From positions 1-64,000 of the forward strand of contig JAMPIE010000012.1 of the NCBI GenBank assembly GCA_023663135.1: DNA of 64,000 nucleotides, in the 5' to 3' direction. The translations under genes and the position numbers were made by a program. Positions within the stretch are counted from its first letter, which is position 1. Each line of letters starts with the position of its first letter. The stretch is from Alloprevotella sp. Its GTDB lineage: Bacteria > Bacteroidota > Bacteroidia > Bacteroidales > Muribaculaceae. Below the pieces are notes generated by a model. It had not been told where the DNA came from. It ran no database searches and worked only from the letters and a program-made list of their open reading frames with translations. Positions 33,690-42,835 of the stretch are shown here, in pieces.

Positions 33690-34215
33690 GGTCACACTCT
33701 TCATCAGCCTTTGTTTCTATTGGTAGGTTTTAATTGAAAAAAATTTTTTTCAAAAAGCTTAATCATAACAGAAGCAATAAAGTCTGTTAATAGCTGATAT
33801 AACTTTTTGAGCTGTTTCTTGCATTTTTCGTTATCATTATCCGACTCCGGTAATTCAACAGCTTTTCTACAAGCCAAAATGTTGAATTATAGGTTAATGA
33901 TGCTGTTATAAACACTATGTTAATAACCGATATATGTAAATATTTTAATAACCTTATAGTGTTGATAAGCACGGGAAAATCATATCAAAAAAGGGAAGAA
34001 AAATAGATGACAGCAAATTTGGAGGGGTAGGGGTGGAGCGCGTATAATCGCTATGTGTCAATGATGCAAATTTATTTGTTGAAAACATTGAAAAATTGTT
34101 TCAACAATTATCAACAGGTTTTTAACAACCTTATCAAGCCTTATCATCAACACTATTTTCACCTCTAATGTTCATCATTGCCGCCCGTTGATTTGCCAAG
34201 GTGAAAATAAAGCAG
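33690..34215. other. AT-rich gene-free region with TTATCAACA-type boxes, candidate replication origin
   Basis: About 525 bases without a gene, much more AT-rich than the surroundings. Boxes resembling the DnaA consensus TTATnCACA occur: TTATAAACA at 33906-33914, TTATTAACA at 33918-33926 (minus), TTATCAACA at 33960-33968 (minus) and 34108-34116 (plus), and a partial TTATCAAGC at 34131. The section 33721-33760 is a run of A and T that could be an unwinding element. The gene to the left reads leftward and those to the right read rightward. No dnaA is adjacent in the window, so this is a candidate only; it could also be a dense control region of the two operons. Confidence 0.4.
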
Positions 34216-34223
34216 TAAGTTTG
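34192..34223 (+). promoter_or_regulatory. Full consensus promoter TTTG-N20-TAAGTTTG for the LPS-core operon
   Basis: TTTG at 34192-34195 and TAAGTTTG at 34216-34223, spacer 20, match the Bacteroides consensus. The ATG at 34232 follows eight bases later, so the leader would be only a few bases. Confidence 0.75.
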
Positions 34224-34231
34224 CAATCGAC

Positions 34232-34984
34232 ATGTCACTTCATCATAATATATCAGCCACCATACTCACCTTTAACGAGGAGGAGCATATAGGGGCATGC
34301 ATTGACTCGCTCGACGGCATTGCTGAGGAAATCATAGTGGTTGACTCCGGGTCGACCGACAACACTGTAGACATATGCCGATCCAAGGGATGCCGGGTGG
34401 TGACCCGCCCAATGAAGGGCTACGGGGCGCAGAGACAATATGCCACCTCGCTGGCCGGCCACACCTATGTGCTCTCTATCGATGCCGATGAGGAGCTCTC
34501 GCCCGCCGCCATAGCGAGCCTGCTACGGCTCAAGGAGGAGGGGTTTGCCCATCGAGGATATTCCTTCACCAGGCTCAATTTTTATTGCGGCCAGCCCGTG
34601 AGACACTGCGGCTGGTATCCCGACATACAGGTGAGGCTCTTTGACCGACGGTATGCCAACTGGAACCTGCGCGGAGTGGATGAGCGCGTGATATTCCGCG
34701 ACAATATAAGCCCCGAGCCGGTAGATGGCGACATCTTCCACTATCGTTGCTCCACCACTGCAGAGCTCGACATCACCGAGGAGCGCCATGCGCGCTTGGA
34801 GGCCGACCGACTGAGGGAGTCGGGGCGTCGCATAGGGTGGCTCACCCCCTATATAGAGGGGGCTAAGGCTTATGCCAAATGTTTCCTCTCCCAAGGGGGA
34901 TGGATGGATGGCATAGTGGGGCGCGCCATAAGTCGCCGCAGATTTCTCACTGTGTTTCACTCCTACAGCTTGGCACGCCAATGA
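34232..34984 (+). CDS. GT2 glycosyltransferase of LPS-core type
   Basis: 250 residues of the WaaE/KdtX-like GT2 group: ISATILTFNEEEHIGACIDSL, EEIIVVDSGSTDNT, then SIDADEEL as the DxD-type motif, and the conserved RLNFYCGQPVRHCGWYPDIQVRLFDR block seen in LPS core heptosyl/glucosyl transferases. There is no signal; it is peripheral on the inner membrane. It is the first gene of a three-gene operon and its stop overlaps the next start (ATGA). Confidence 0.9.
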   Translation: MSLHHNISATILTFNEEEHIGACIDSLDGIAEEIIVVDSGSTDNTVDICRSKGCRVVTRPMKGYGAQRQYATSLAGHTYVLSIDADEELSPAAIASLLRLKEEGFAHRGYSFTRLNFYCGQPVRHCGWYPDIQVRLFDRRYANWNLRGVDERVIFRDNISPEPVDGDIFHYRCSTTAELDITEERHARLEADRLRESGRRIGWLTPYIEGAKAYAKCFLSQGGWMDGIVGRAISRRRFLTVFHSYSLARQ

Positions 34985-36066
34985 GACTCATTGACATATA
35001 TGACAATGGCGGGAGGGCCACGGCTATGGGTCAGCTGGTGAGTGACCGGCTGCGCTCGATTGGGTGGAGAGGAGAGAGTGTAGGGGCATTAATGCGCAGA
35101 GGCGAGACTGCCATGAAGTTGTCAGACTCGCCCGGCATAGATGTGGTCACTACAAGCTTTGGCTTTGGAATGATGCTGACCCTCCCGCATAAGCTGCGCA
35201 AGCTGTCGGCAGGTGCCGACCACCTGATAGTCCACACCCACTCGCTTAAAGTGGCCGAGCAGATATTGCTTGCCTCAAGAGCAATGGATGATATCCGTGT
35301 GTCCACCATTATAGAACTCACATCGGGGATAGCCCCGGAGAAGACCTCACATGCCTCTTTCGTCATGGAGGGAGTTGACATGATGATATTTCATTCAGCC
35401 TTTGACCGCGACACCTTCCTTGCTCCCTGGGCCGAGGACACCGGCATTATGGAAAAAGCCATAGTGTGCCCGCCGGGCGTATCCATCCCACCGGAATGTA
35501 AGAAAGCCGACGACACCAAAGAACTGGCCCTTATATGGGGTGGGGAGATAGACTCCATCACCGCCCCCGGGCTGAGCCTGTTGATAGAGGCTATGGGCAA
35601 TTGCCATCACATACCGGTGAAGCTTATAGTGGCAGGGCAGGGGAGTGCAAAGACCACAGTGCCACTCTTGCGCAAGGCTTCCTCATTGGGCCTCAAAGAG
35701 CGAGTGGAGTGGCTGGGCGATAGAGCCCTCACCCCCGCCGATATGCTGCGAGCCGATGCCGCAATCATCCCCGTGAGCGACGACCCCGGTGCCTTCCTCC
35801 TCGGTGCCACGGCCATGGCCGCCGGGCTGCCGCTCCTCTTGCCCGACACACCGAGAATGGCTGAGCTCGGGCAAGACCCCGTCAACGCACTCTTCTTCTC
35901 TCCGGGCAGCAAGGAGAGCCTCGCCGAGGCCATGACGACCATTGCCGGCGACCCCACTCTCCGTGCCTCCTTAGGCAAGAATGCCCGCCTCAAAGCCGAG
36001 GCTCAATATGACTTGATATTTAGCCTCGACCGCCTGTTGATGGCTTACTTGAAGCTACTCCTATGA
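34981..36066 (+). CDS. GT4-like glycosyltransferase
   Basis: About 361 residues from ATG 34981, which overlaps the previous stop by four bases; the longer frame upstream is a shadow. The first half is a GT-B N-domain (DIYDNGGRATAMGQL, DHLIVHTHSLKVAEQIL); the second half has KLIVAGQGSAKTTVPLLRKASSLGLKERVEWLG and ADAAIIPVSDDPGAFLLGATAMAAGLPLL, the usual GT4 donor-binding layout, although the EPFG-type Glu is not obvious. It probably adds a core or O-antigen sugar. Confidence 0.75.
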   Translation: MRLIDIYDNGGRATAMGQLVSDRLRSIGWRGESVGALMRRGETAMKLSDSPGIDVVTTSFGFGMMLTLPHKLRKLSAGADHLIVHTHSLKVAEQILLASRAMDDIRVSTIIELTSGIAPEKTSHASFVMEGVDMMIFHSAFDRDTFLAPWAEDTGIMEKAIVCPPGVSIPPECKKADDTKELALIWGGEIDSITAPGLSLLIEAMGNCHHIPVKLIVAGQGSAKTTVPLLRKASSLGLKERVEWLGDRALTPADMLRADAAIIPVSDDPGAFLLGATAMAAGLPLLLPDTPRMAELGQDPVNALFFSPGSKESLAEAMTTIAGDPTLRASLGKNARLKAEAQYDLIFSLDRLLMAYLKLLL

Positions 36067-36797
36067 CCGCCACTCGGAAGATAACTATCCAATACTCGCC
36101 GCGAGGCGAGGAGATAAAGACGCTGGTGGAGCAGGTGGCTCGTGAGGGGATGCCCTCCGGCGCCACCATCCTCTTCACCGGACGCAACACCGTGGCCGCC
36201 GTAGACACCCCCACCATAAGGGTCAACATCAAGTCATTTGCTCTCCCCAACGTTATCAACCGCTATGTCTATGGCCACCTGAGAGTCGGCAAGGCACAGC
36301 GCTCTTTTATCAACTCCCACCGCCTGCTCGCTCTTGGCTTCAAGGTGCCCACACCGCTGGCCTTTGCCGAGGAGCGTGGACCGCTGCGATTTTATCGCAG
36401 CTACTTCTTCTCAGAGCATATGGAGGGGCTCACCGAGATGCGCCATCCCGAGACCCACCCCTTCCTCAACGAGCTGCTTGATGCCTTGGGGCAGGAGATG
36501 GCTCGTCTTCATCGTGCGGGAGTGTGGATGAAAGACTTCTCTCCCGGCAACGTTCTCTTCCGTCGCAACGGCGACACAGGCTCCTTTGACTTCTATTACG
36601 TAGATCTCAATCGCATAGCCTTTGACGAGCACCGCTCTTCGCGTCTCGACCATATGTGGGAGCGACTGCTCTTCGATCCCGGGCAGCTCAAGAGAGCCAT
36701 CAAGGCCTATGCCGCAGCGATGGGGACCGACCCCGACCTGCTCACTGTCAAGGCCCTGAGCCTCCATGAAGCCTATCGCCGCCGCAAGAAACTATAA
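36063..36797 (+). CDS. Kdo/WaaP-family lipopolysaccharide core kinase
   Basis: 244 residues. It has the kinase-like fold of LPS kinases: VNIKSFALPNVINRYVYG, then GVWMKDFSPGNVLFR with the catalytic-loop Asp and Asn, and FYYVDLNRIAF replacing DFG, as normal for this group. It would phosphorylate Kdo or heptose in the LPS core. It is coupled to the GT4-like gene by a four-base overlap and completes the LPS trio. A nucleoside kinase gene follows 39 bases later. Confidence 0.85.
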   Translation: MTATRKITIQYSPRGEEIKTLVEQVAREGMPSGATILFTGRNTVAAVDTPTIRVNIKSFALPNVINRYVYGHLRVGKAQRSFINSHRLLALGFKVPTPLAFAEERGPLRFYRSYFFSEHMEGLTEMRHPETHPFLNELLDALGQEMARLHRAGVWMKDFSPGNVLFRRNGDTGSFDFYYVDLNRIAFDEHRSSRLDHMWERLLFDPGQLKRAIKAYAAAMGTDPDLLTVKALSLHEAYRRRKKL

Positions 36798-36836
36798 GAA
36801 ACAAACACACATATCTACCTGAATATAATAGATACC

Positions 36837-38510
36837 ATGAGCGATATATTGAAGATTTACTGCACCAACCTCAATCGTTACATCCCCTTTGAGGGGGGGC
36901 AGTCACTGCTTGATATTTACGAGAACATAAAAGAAGAGCTTCCCTTTGAGGCTATATGTGCCCGCGTCAATAACAAGACCGAGGGGCTGGGCTATCGCCT
37001 CTTCCGCCCAAAGATGGTGGAGTTTCTCCCTTACGGCTCCTCATCGGGCACGCGAGTCTACACCCGCACTCTCTGCATGATGCTTTACAAGGCCGTCAGC
37101 GAGCTGCTGCCGGGAGTGAGGCTCAAGATAGAGCACTCGGTGAGCCGCGGATTCTTCTGCCGCCTCTATGGCATGAATGGCGCGCTGGAGCCTGAGACAG
37201 TGGTGGCTCTGCGCGACAAGATGAGAGAGCTCGTCAGAGCCGACTATCGCCTCATACGCAAAGAGCGACTGGCCGAGCATGTGGCACAGATATTTGAGCA
37301 ACAAGGGCTCGACGACAAGGTGAAGCTCCTGCACAGCCTCCACGACCTCTATGCCACCTATTACACCCTCGACGGCCTGGCCGACTCCTATTATGGCTCC
37401 CTGGCACCCCACACCGGCATGATTTCCATCTTTGACCTGGTGCCTTACCATGACGGGATGCTGCTGCTTGCCCGCGACAGCGTCAACCCCTCAGCACCGG
37501 CCACGCCGCTTACCCAGGAGAAGCTATTCAACGCCTTCAAAGACTATCAGAAATTCAACAAAATAGTGGGAGTGACCAACGTCGGAGAACTCAACGAGGC
37601 AGTGAGCAAGGGGCTGAGCGCTGACCTCATCAATGTATCCGAGGCTCTCCACAACAAGCGCATATCAGACATTGCCGATGACATTGCCGCCCGTTTTGCC
37701 GACGGAGGCGCGAGGATTGTGCTCATTGCCGGCCCATCGTCGAGCGGCAAGACCACCTTCACCAAGCGCCTGGCCATCCAGCTCATGACCAATCTGATGA
37801 AGCCCGAAATGATAAGCCTCGACGACTACTTCGTTGACCGCCACCACACACCTCTCGATGCCGACGGAGAGTATGACTACGAGAGCCTATATGCCCTTGA
37901 TCTTGATCAATTCAATGCCGATCTTCAAGCCCTCCTCGACGGTAAAGAGGTCTCGCTCCCAACTTATAACTTTGCCACCGGCGCGCGAGAGTATAAAGGC
38001 AACGCCATCAAACTCGCCCCAGACTCCATCTTGCTCATTGAGGGTATCCACGGCCTCAACCCCGAGCTTACCTCGCTCATCGACGACAAGATGAAATATA
38101 AGATATACATTTCGGCCCTTACCACCATAGCCATCGACGACCATAACTGGATACCCACCACCGACAATCGACTCTTGCGACGCATCATACGCGACCACAA
38201 ATATCGCGGGGCCTCGGCAGTGAGCACCATCAAGCGGTGGCCATCTGTCCGCCGTGGGGAGGAGAAGTGGATCTTCCCTTATCAGGAAAATGCCGACGTG
38301 ATGTTCAACTCGTCGCTCCTCTTTGAGCTGGCCGTTGTGAAAGAGCAAGCCGAGAGAATACTGGAGGCTGTCCCGCGCGACATGCCTGAGTATGCCGAGG
38401 CCTATCGTCTGCGCAAGTTCCTGAGCTACTTTGTTCCTATCTCACCTGAATATATACCGTCAACCTCGCTGCTGAGAGAGTTTCTTGGCGGCTCATCATT
38501 CCGCTACTGA
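36837..38510 (+). CDS. TGS-domain nucleoside (uridine-type) kinase
   Basis: 557 residues. The N-terminus (about 1-70) is a TGS-like domain and about 70-270 resembles the threonyl-tRNA synthetase editing-type second domain. The C-terminal half is a uridine kinase/phosphoribulokinase P-loop domain: Walker A IAGPSSSGKTTFTKRL near 300, SLDDYFVDRHHTP and EGIHGLNPELT. This architecture is a known Bacteroidota/Firmicutes nucleoside kinase form. It overlaps the next ATG by one base (TGATG). Confidence 0.9.
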   Translation: MSDILKIYCTNLNRYIPFEGGQSLLDIYENIKEELPFEAICARVNNKTEGLGYRLFRPKMVEFLPYGSSSGTRVYTRTLCMMLYKAVSELLPGVRLKIEHSVSRGFFCRLYGMNGALEPETVVALRDKMRELVRADYRLIRKERLAEHVAQIFEQQGLDDKVKLLHSLHDLYATYYTLDGLADSYYGSLAPHTGMISIFDLVPYHDGMLLLARDSVNPSAPATPLTQEKLFNAFKDYQKFNKIVGVTNVGELNEAVSKGLSADLINVSEALHNKRISDIADDIAARFADGGARIVLIAGPSSSGKTTFTKRLAIQLMTNLMKPEMISLDDYFVDRHHTPLDADGEYDYESLYALDLDQFNADLQALLDGKEVSLPTYNFATGAREYKGNAIKLAPDSILLIEGIHGLNPELTSLIDDKMKYKIYISALTTIAIDDHNWIPTTDNRLLRRIIRDHKYRGASAVSTIKRWPSVRRGEEKWIFPYQENADVMFNSSLLFELAVVKEQAERILEAVPRDMPEYAEAYRLRKFLSYFVPISPEYIPSTSLLREFLGGSSFRY

Positions 38511-39538
38511 TGAAGAGGATAGTAGTTATAGCGGCGTTGTTGGCAGCCATCCTCACCGGCTGCTCTGAAAGCGACTGGGCCGCCGAGCAAGTGATTACCG
38601 ACCCCAAGCCCGACTATGAAGCCATCAATCCGCGCTCGCATTACGTGGCGGTGATAGGCGACATACAGGAATATACATGTAAACCCGAGCTGATGAGATA
38701 TTTCAAGGGCTCAGTGGAGTGGCTAATAATACAGCAGTCGTTTTTTGGAAATATCGACGCCGTGTTTCAGGTGGGCGACCTCACAGACAATAATGTGGAG
38801 ATGGAGTGGAACCGCGCTCTGCTCACCCTCGACCCTTTGGCCGACCTAATCCCCACAATCGCCATCACCGGCAATCATGACTATGACTGGGCCAAGACCG
38901 AAGAGGATTACAACTATATATCCTCCCGCCAATCAAGCCTCTTTGACAGCCATAATCTCCCTGTCGCAACCGGCATGAGCATAATGAACGTCTATGAAAT
39001 AGGCAGCCGCGCCAACGCCATCTATCGCCTGACCATAGGGGGTCGAGAGGCCCATGTCGTGGCCTTGGAGTTTGCCCCACGCCCCGAGGTGGTGGAGTGG
39101 GCCCGCTGCCATGTGGCTGCCTATCCTGAGACCGACATCTATCTGCTCACCCACGAATGGCTCAACGGCAAGGGTGAGCGAATAGACTGGAACAACTCCT
39201 ATGCCAAGATGCAATTTAAGACTCGCGAGAAGGCCCTCGCCCCCGAGGATATCTGGAAGGCCTTAGTGGTGCCCTATGATAATGTGATAGCCGTGATCTG
39301 CGGCCACAACTCCTTCCAGCAGGCCCGCGAAGATGTCAACGATGCCGGCCGTATGGTGCCTCAGATATTGTTTAACCTTCAGTATCAAGAAAATGGAGGC
39401 GACTCAATGCTACAGTTATGGGAGTTTCCGGAGGGAAGCGACTCAGTGTATACTCATATCTACAACACCCTTGGAGGATATCATCACCCCGACGCTTCAA
39501 CACGTTTTAACTTCTCGCGCCGCCGCGCCACAAAATAA
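38510..39538 (+). CDS. Metallophosphoesterase lipoprotein
   Basis: 342 residues, lipobox Cys18 (LAAILTGC). The calcineurin-like metal motifs are in order: VIGDIQ, VGDLTDNN, TGNHDYDW, LTHEW and CGHNS. The enzyme should be anchored in the periplasm or on the cell surface and cleave phosphate esters of unknown type. Its start shares one base with the stop of the nucleoside kinase gene, so the two are coupled. Confidence 0.88.
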   Translation: MKRIVVIAALLAAILTGCSESDWAAEQVITDPKPDYEAINPRSHYVAVIGDIQEYTCKPELMRYFKGSVEWLIIQQSFFGNIDAVFQVGDLTDNNVEMEWNRALLTLDPLADLIPTIAITGNHDYDWAKTEEDYNYISSRQSSLFDSHNLPVATGMSIMNVYEIGSRANAIYRLTIGGREAHVVALEFAPRPEVVEWARCHVAAYPETDIYLLTHEWLNGKGERIDWNNSYAKMQFKTREKALAPEDIWKALVVPYDNVIAVICGHNSFQQAREDVNDAGRMVPQILFNLQYQENGGDSMLQLWEFPEGSDSVYTHIYNTLGGYHHPDASTRFNFSRRRATK

Positions 39539-39568
39539 ACAGGCCATATTTTACGTTACAATAAAGAG

Positions 39569-40183
39569 ATGACACCAAACTTGACCGACGATATGCGCCC
39601 CACTTTAGTGGTGGCCACCAACAACGCCCACAAACTATCAGAGATACGCGCCATCCTTGGACATCAGTTCATAGTCAAGGGCCTGGCCGACATAGGCTGC
39701 ACCGACGATATAGCCGAGACAGCCACGACGCTCCAAGGCAACGCAGAGATTAAGGCTCGCTATGTCAAAGAGAAATATGGCCTCGAGTGCATAGCTGACG
39801 ACACCGGGCTGCTCGTCGATGCCCTCGGGGGCGCACCGGGTGTGATGTCGGCACGCTATGCCGGTCCCGGTCACGACTCCAAGGCAAACATGGCCAAGCT
39901 GCTCCGGGAGCTCGACGGCGTGGAGCGGGCCAGGCGCACGGCACGATTTGTCACCGTGGTGGCCCTGACGCTCCCCGACGGCGGCATACAGTTCTTTGAA
40001 GGTATGGTGGAGGGCCACATCACCCTTACGCCCCACGGCAGCGACGGCTTTGGCTACGACCCGATCTTTGCCCCCTCCGAAGCTCCCGGCCTCACCTTTG
40101 CCGAGATGAACGCCGAGGCCAAGAACGCCATCTCCCACCGAGGCCGAGCTATCAGAGCCCTGGCCGACTATCTCATGAAGTAA
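39569..40183 (+). CDS. rdgB: Non-canonical purine NTP pyrophosphatase (RdgB/HAM1)
   Basis: 204 residues. LVVATNNAHKLSEIRAIL, IADDTGLLVDALGGAPGVMSARYAG and GFGYDPIFAP are the family signatures, followed by FAEMNAEAKNAISHRGRA. It hydrolyses dITP and XTP to keep them out of DNA. An alternative ATG at 39593 starts closer to the usual N-terminus. Confidence 0.95.
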   Translation: MTPNLTDDMRPTLVVATNNAHKLSEIRAILGHQFIVKGLADIGCTDDIAETATTLQGNAEIKARYVKEKYGLECIADDTGLLVDALGGAPGVMSARYAGPGHDSKANMAKLLRELDGVERARRTARFVTVVALTLPDGGIQFFEGMVEGHITLTPHGSDGFGYDPIFAPSEAPGLTFAEMNAEAKNAISHRGRAIRALADYLMK

Positions 40184-40198
40184 TCTCCAATCAGCCTG

Positions 40199-42637
40199 AT
40201 GAAACATATTCTCTCCTTATCTATCCTTTCTCTCCTTATCTTCTTCTTTGCCCGGCCTGCCTTAGCCGACAGCGGGCAGTGGCGCGTGCATCCCGTCTTT
40301 TCGCGCCCTGTCAGTCGCGCCGTAGAGACCTCGTCAGATGTCTACTACTTGGCCGGCGGCTCGCTCTTTGGCTATGACAAAAAGCGCGACGAGAGCGTGA
40401 GCTACACTGCCGACAACTTCCTCTCATCCTCAGCCGACATCACCGACCTCTTCTATGATCATGCCGCCGATCGTCTCCTGCTGGCCTACGAAGATGGCAA
40501 CATCGACATCCTCTATGGCAGCCGCGAGCCTGAGAAGGTGGTAAACCTGCCCGACATTGCTGCCTCCACTGTAATGACAGGCAAGGGGATAAACGACATG
40601 GCCTTTGACGGCGATACCGCCTATGTGGCCACCGCCTTTGGCATGGTGAAGCTCAACATTGCCTCGGCTGAGACCCTATCATCAGGCATCTACGGCAAGC
40701 CGGTGCAGGCCGTGACGCTCACCCCCTCTCATGTCATCTTCAAGTATGATGGGAAGATATGCTCCATGCCACGCGGTGCACGTCCAGGCGACATGGACGC
40801 CATGACCCGCCTGACCTCATGGAGCGACGTGACCGAGATGGCCACCCTCACCCCCAATCTCGTGATTGTCAACAACAAAGGCACCCTTTACCTTCTCCGG
40901 CTCAACGACGCTGCCACCACCATCTCCCCCGCTCAGCTTGCCACCGGCCTCCCGGCCTCAAAGGCCTTCATTACCGCCCCCGACGGCGCTCTGCGCCTTG
41001 TCTCATCCTCAAAGCTCTATGAGATGGATACAGATGGTAAGCTCAACCTTCTTGCCCCCCTTCACGACGACCTCAAGACCGACGCAATTGCCTGTGGCTA
41101 CGGCCCCTCGGCCATATGGGGAGCCGGCCATAAGGGTATTGCTTGTTATGGCTATGACGGTAACGGTGGATGGACTCTCCTCTCCGACCGTTACTTGCCG
41201 GAAGCTCTTAGCGTAAAACGAGTATCGTTTATCACTCCCTCGGCCGATGGAGAGAGGGTCTATTTCAGCAATCAGGGTCCTACGGTGTTTCGCCTCGGAT
41301 ATGTGGCCGGCAACGAGGGGCTTACCGTGGTGCACACAGCCACGCTGATGGATGCCGACGGCAAGATGACCGACGTTACCGCCTTTCCCGTAGAGGCCAA
41401 GTATAGCCTCACCGCTTCAAATCAGAAGGGCTATGGCGCTTACCCCTTGGCGCCCACCCAGATGGTGGAAGACCCCGATGACCCCTCGACCTATTGGCTC
41501 GGGACAGGCAACGACGGCCTCTACCGCATCACCTCCGGCGCCCTCACCGGTCGCTTTGACCAAGATAATGCCCCCTTTGCAGCCCCCTGGGGATGTCGCG
41601 TATATTCTGTGTCTATCGACCGCGGCGGCAACCTCTGGGTCATCACCCACCCCGATGCCGGCCACTCAGGCATTGCCGTGCTCCCGGCCGCCAAGCGACG
41701 ACTGTCCTCCGAGGAGATTACCGCCGATGACTGGATTGAGCTCACCATCCCCGGCTTCTCGGCAAACAAGGATGTGAGCATCCTCCATTGCCGCAAGAGC
41801 AATATGGTCTTTATCCTCGACGCCAGCACCGACCGATTCATGCTTGCTATCGACACCCGAGGCACCTTTGACGACCTCTCCGACGACATATATCGAGTGT
41901 GGGACTCCCTCATCGATCAAGATGGAAAGACCTTCTCACCCGACCGACAGTCAGCATTGGCCGAGGATCTCGGCGGCCGGGTGTGGATAGGCACCTCAGG
42001 TGGAGTCATAGAGCTCCCTAATCCCTCTGAGGCTGCTACGCAGAGCCTCACGGTGACTCATGTCAAAGTGCCGCGTCGCGACGGTACCAACGCCGCCGAC
42101 TATCTCCTTGAGAGCGACATAGTGTATAGCATAGCCGTTGACCACGCCGACCGCAAGTGGCTCGCCACTGAAGGCTCGGGTGCCTTCCTCGTCTCTCCGC
42201 GTGGCGACGAGATAATACAGACATTCAATGCCTCAAACTCCCCCTTGAGCTCCAATCGCGTAAACGCTGTATATTGCTCCCCACGCTCCAATGCCGTCTA
42301 TTTCGGCACCGATCGCGGAGTGGTGGAGTATGCCTCCTCGGCCTCGCCGGCCGCCCCATCCTTTGACGATATCAATGTCTACCCCAACCCCGTAAGACCC
42401 GAACATTCAGGGCCTGTGACCATCACCGGGCTGATGGATGGCTCGCTGGTGAAGATAGCCAATGCGGCGGGTCACGTGATATGGCAAGGGCGCTCCGAGG
42501 GGGGCATGTGCACCTGGCCTGTGACCGACATGGGCGGCCGCCGAGTGCGCTCGGGAGTCTACTTCATCATGGCCTCGCGCAGCGGCCAGGATGTCGACAG
42601 CGCAGGAGCCGTGGCCCGCGTTACCGTGGTCAACTGA
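40199..42637 (+). CDS. PorZ-like two-propeller secreted protein
   Basis: 812 residues with an N-terminal signal peptide (LLIFFFARPALA). Two beta-propeller-type repeat regions fill about 25-700, with two-component-regulator-propeller style repeats (GRVWIGTSGGVIELP, DRKWLATEGSGAFLVS, NAVYFGTDRGVVEY). A C-terminal Ig-like sorting domain begins INVYPNPVRPEHSGPVTITG and ends GVYFIMASR. The order resembles PorZ, a type IX secretion attachment-complex protein. No other T9SS component is in the window, so participation in T9SS is inference. It follows rdgB by 15 bases. Confidence 0.78.
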   Translation: MKHILSLSILSLLIFFFARPALADSGQWRVHPVFSRPVSRAVETSSDVYYLAGGSLFGYDKKRDESVSYTADNFLSSSADITDLFYDHAADRLLLAYEDGNIDILYGSREPEKVVNLPDIAASTVMTGKGINDMAFDGDTAYVATAFGMVKLNIASAETLSSGIYGKPVQAVTLTPSHVIFKYDGKICSMPRGARPGDMDAMTRLTSWSDVTEMATLTPNLVIVNNKGTLYLLRLNDAATTISPAQLATGLPASKAFITAPDGALRLVSSSKLYEMDTDGKLNLLAPLHDDLKTDAIACGYGPSAIWGAGHKGIACYGYDGNGGWTLLSDRYLPEALSVKRVSFITPSADGERVYFSNQGPTVFRLGYVAGNEGLTVVHTATLMDADGKMTDVTAFPVEAKYSLTASNQKGYGAYPLAPTQMVEDPDDPSTYWLGTGNDGLYRITSGALTGRFDQDNAPFAAPWGCRVYSVSIDRGGNLWVITHPDAGHSGIAVLPAAKRRLSSEEITADDWIELTIPGFSANKDVSILHCRKSNMVFILDASTDRFMLAIDTRGTFDDLSDDIYRVWDSLIDQDGKTFSPDRQSALAEDLGGRVWIGTSGGVIELPNPSEAATQSLTVTHVKVPRRDGTNAADYLLESDIVYSIAVDHADRKWLATEGSGAFLVSPRGDEIIQTFNASNSPLSSNRVNAVYCSPRSNAVYFGTDRGVVEYASSASPAAPSFDDINVYPNPVRPEHSGPVTITGLMDGSLVKIANAAGHVIWQGRSEGGMCTWPVTDMGGRRVRSGVYFIMASRSGQDVDSAGAVARVTVVN

Positions 42638-42835
42638 CCCGCTTAGGGCTTATAAATAGCCAAATTTGATACTCATCAGAGTAGGACACGGGTCGGTGCT
42701 TCGTCGTTGCAAATAAGCGTTTTTTGGGCCGGTTGTTGTCATTATTTGTGTGAAAATGTGTAATTTTGACATAAATTTGCGTGGGTCAGCGATCCCGCAA
42801 TCCCTCATATTACCATCCATCATACTTATAACATA
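42638..42835. other. Intergenic region before the TonB receptor operon
   Basis: 198 bases; TAAATTTG at 42772-42779 is a plausible -7 element for the receptor operon (leader about 50 bases), with no -33 TTTG at proper distance (the nearest gives spacing 23). Nothing else is recognisable. Confidence 0.4.

Noticed and set aside
33787-33972. 61-codon frame in the AT-rich block
   Set aside because: Ile/Asn/Ser-rich chance frame in AT-rich DNA without start context; the block is better explained as regulatory or origin DNA.
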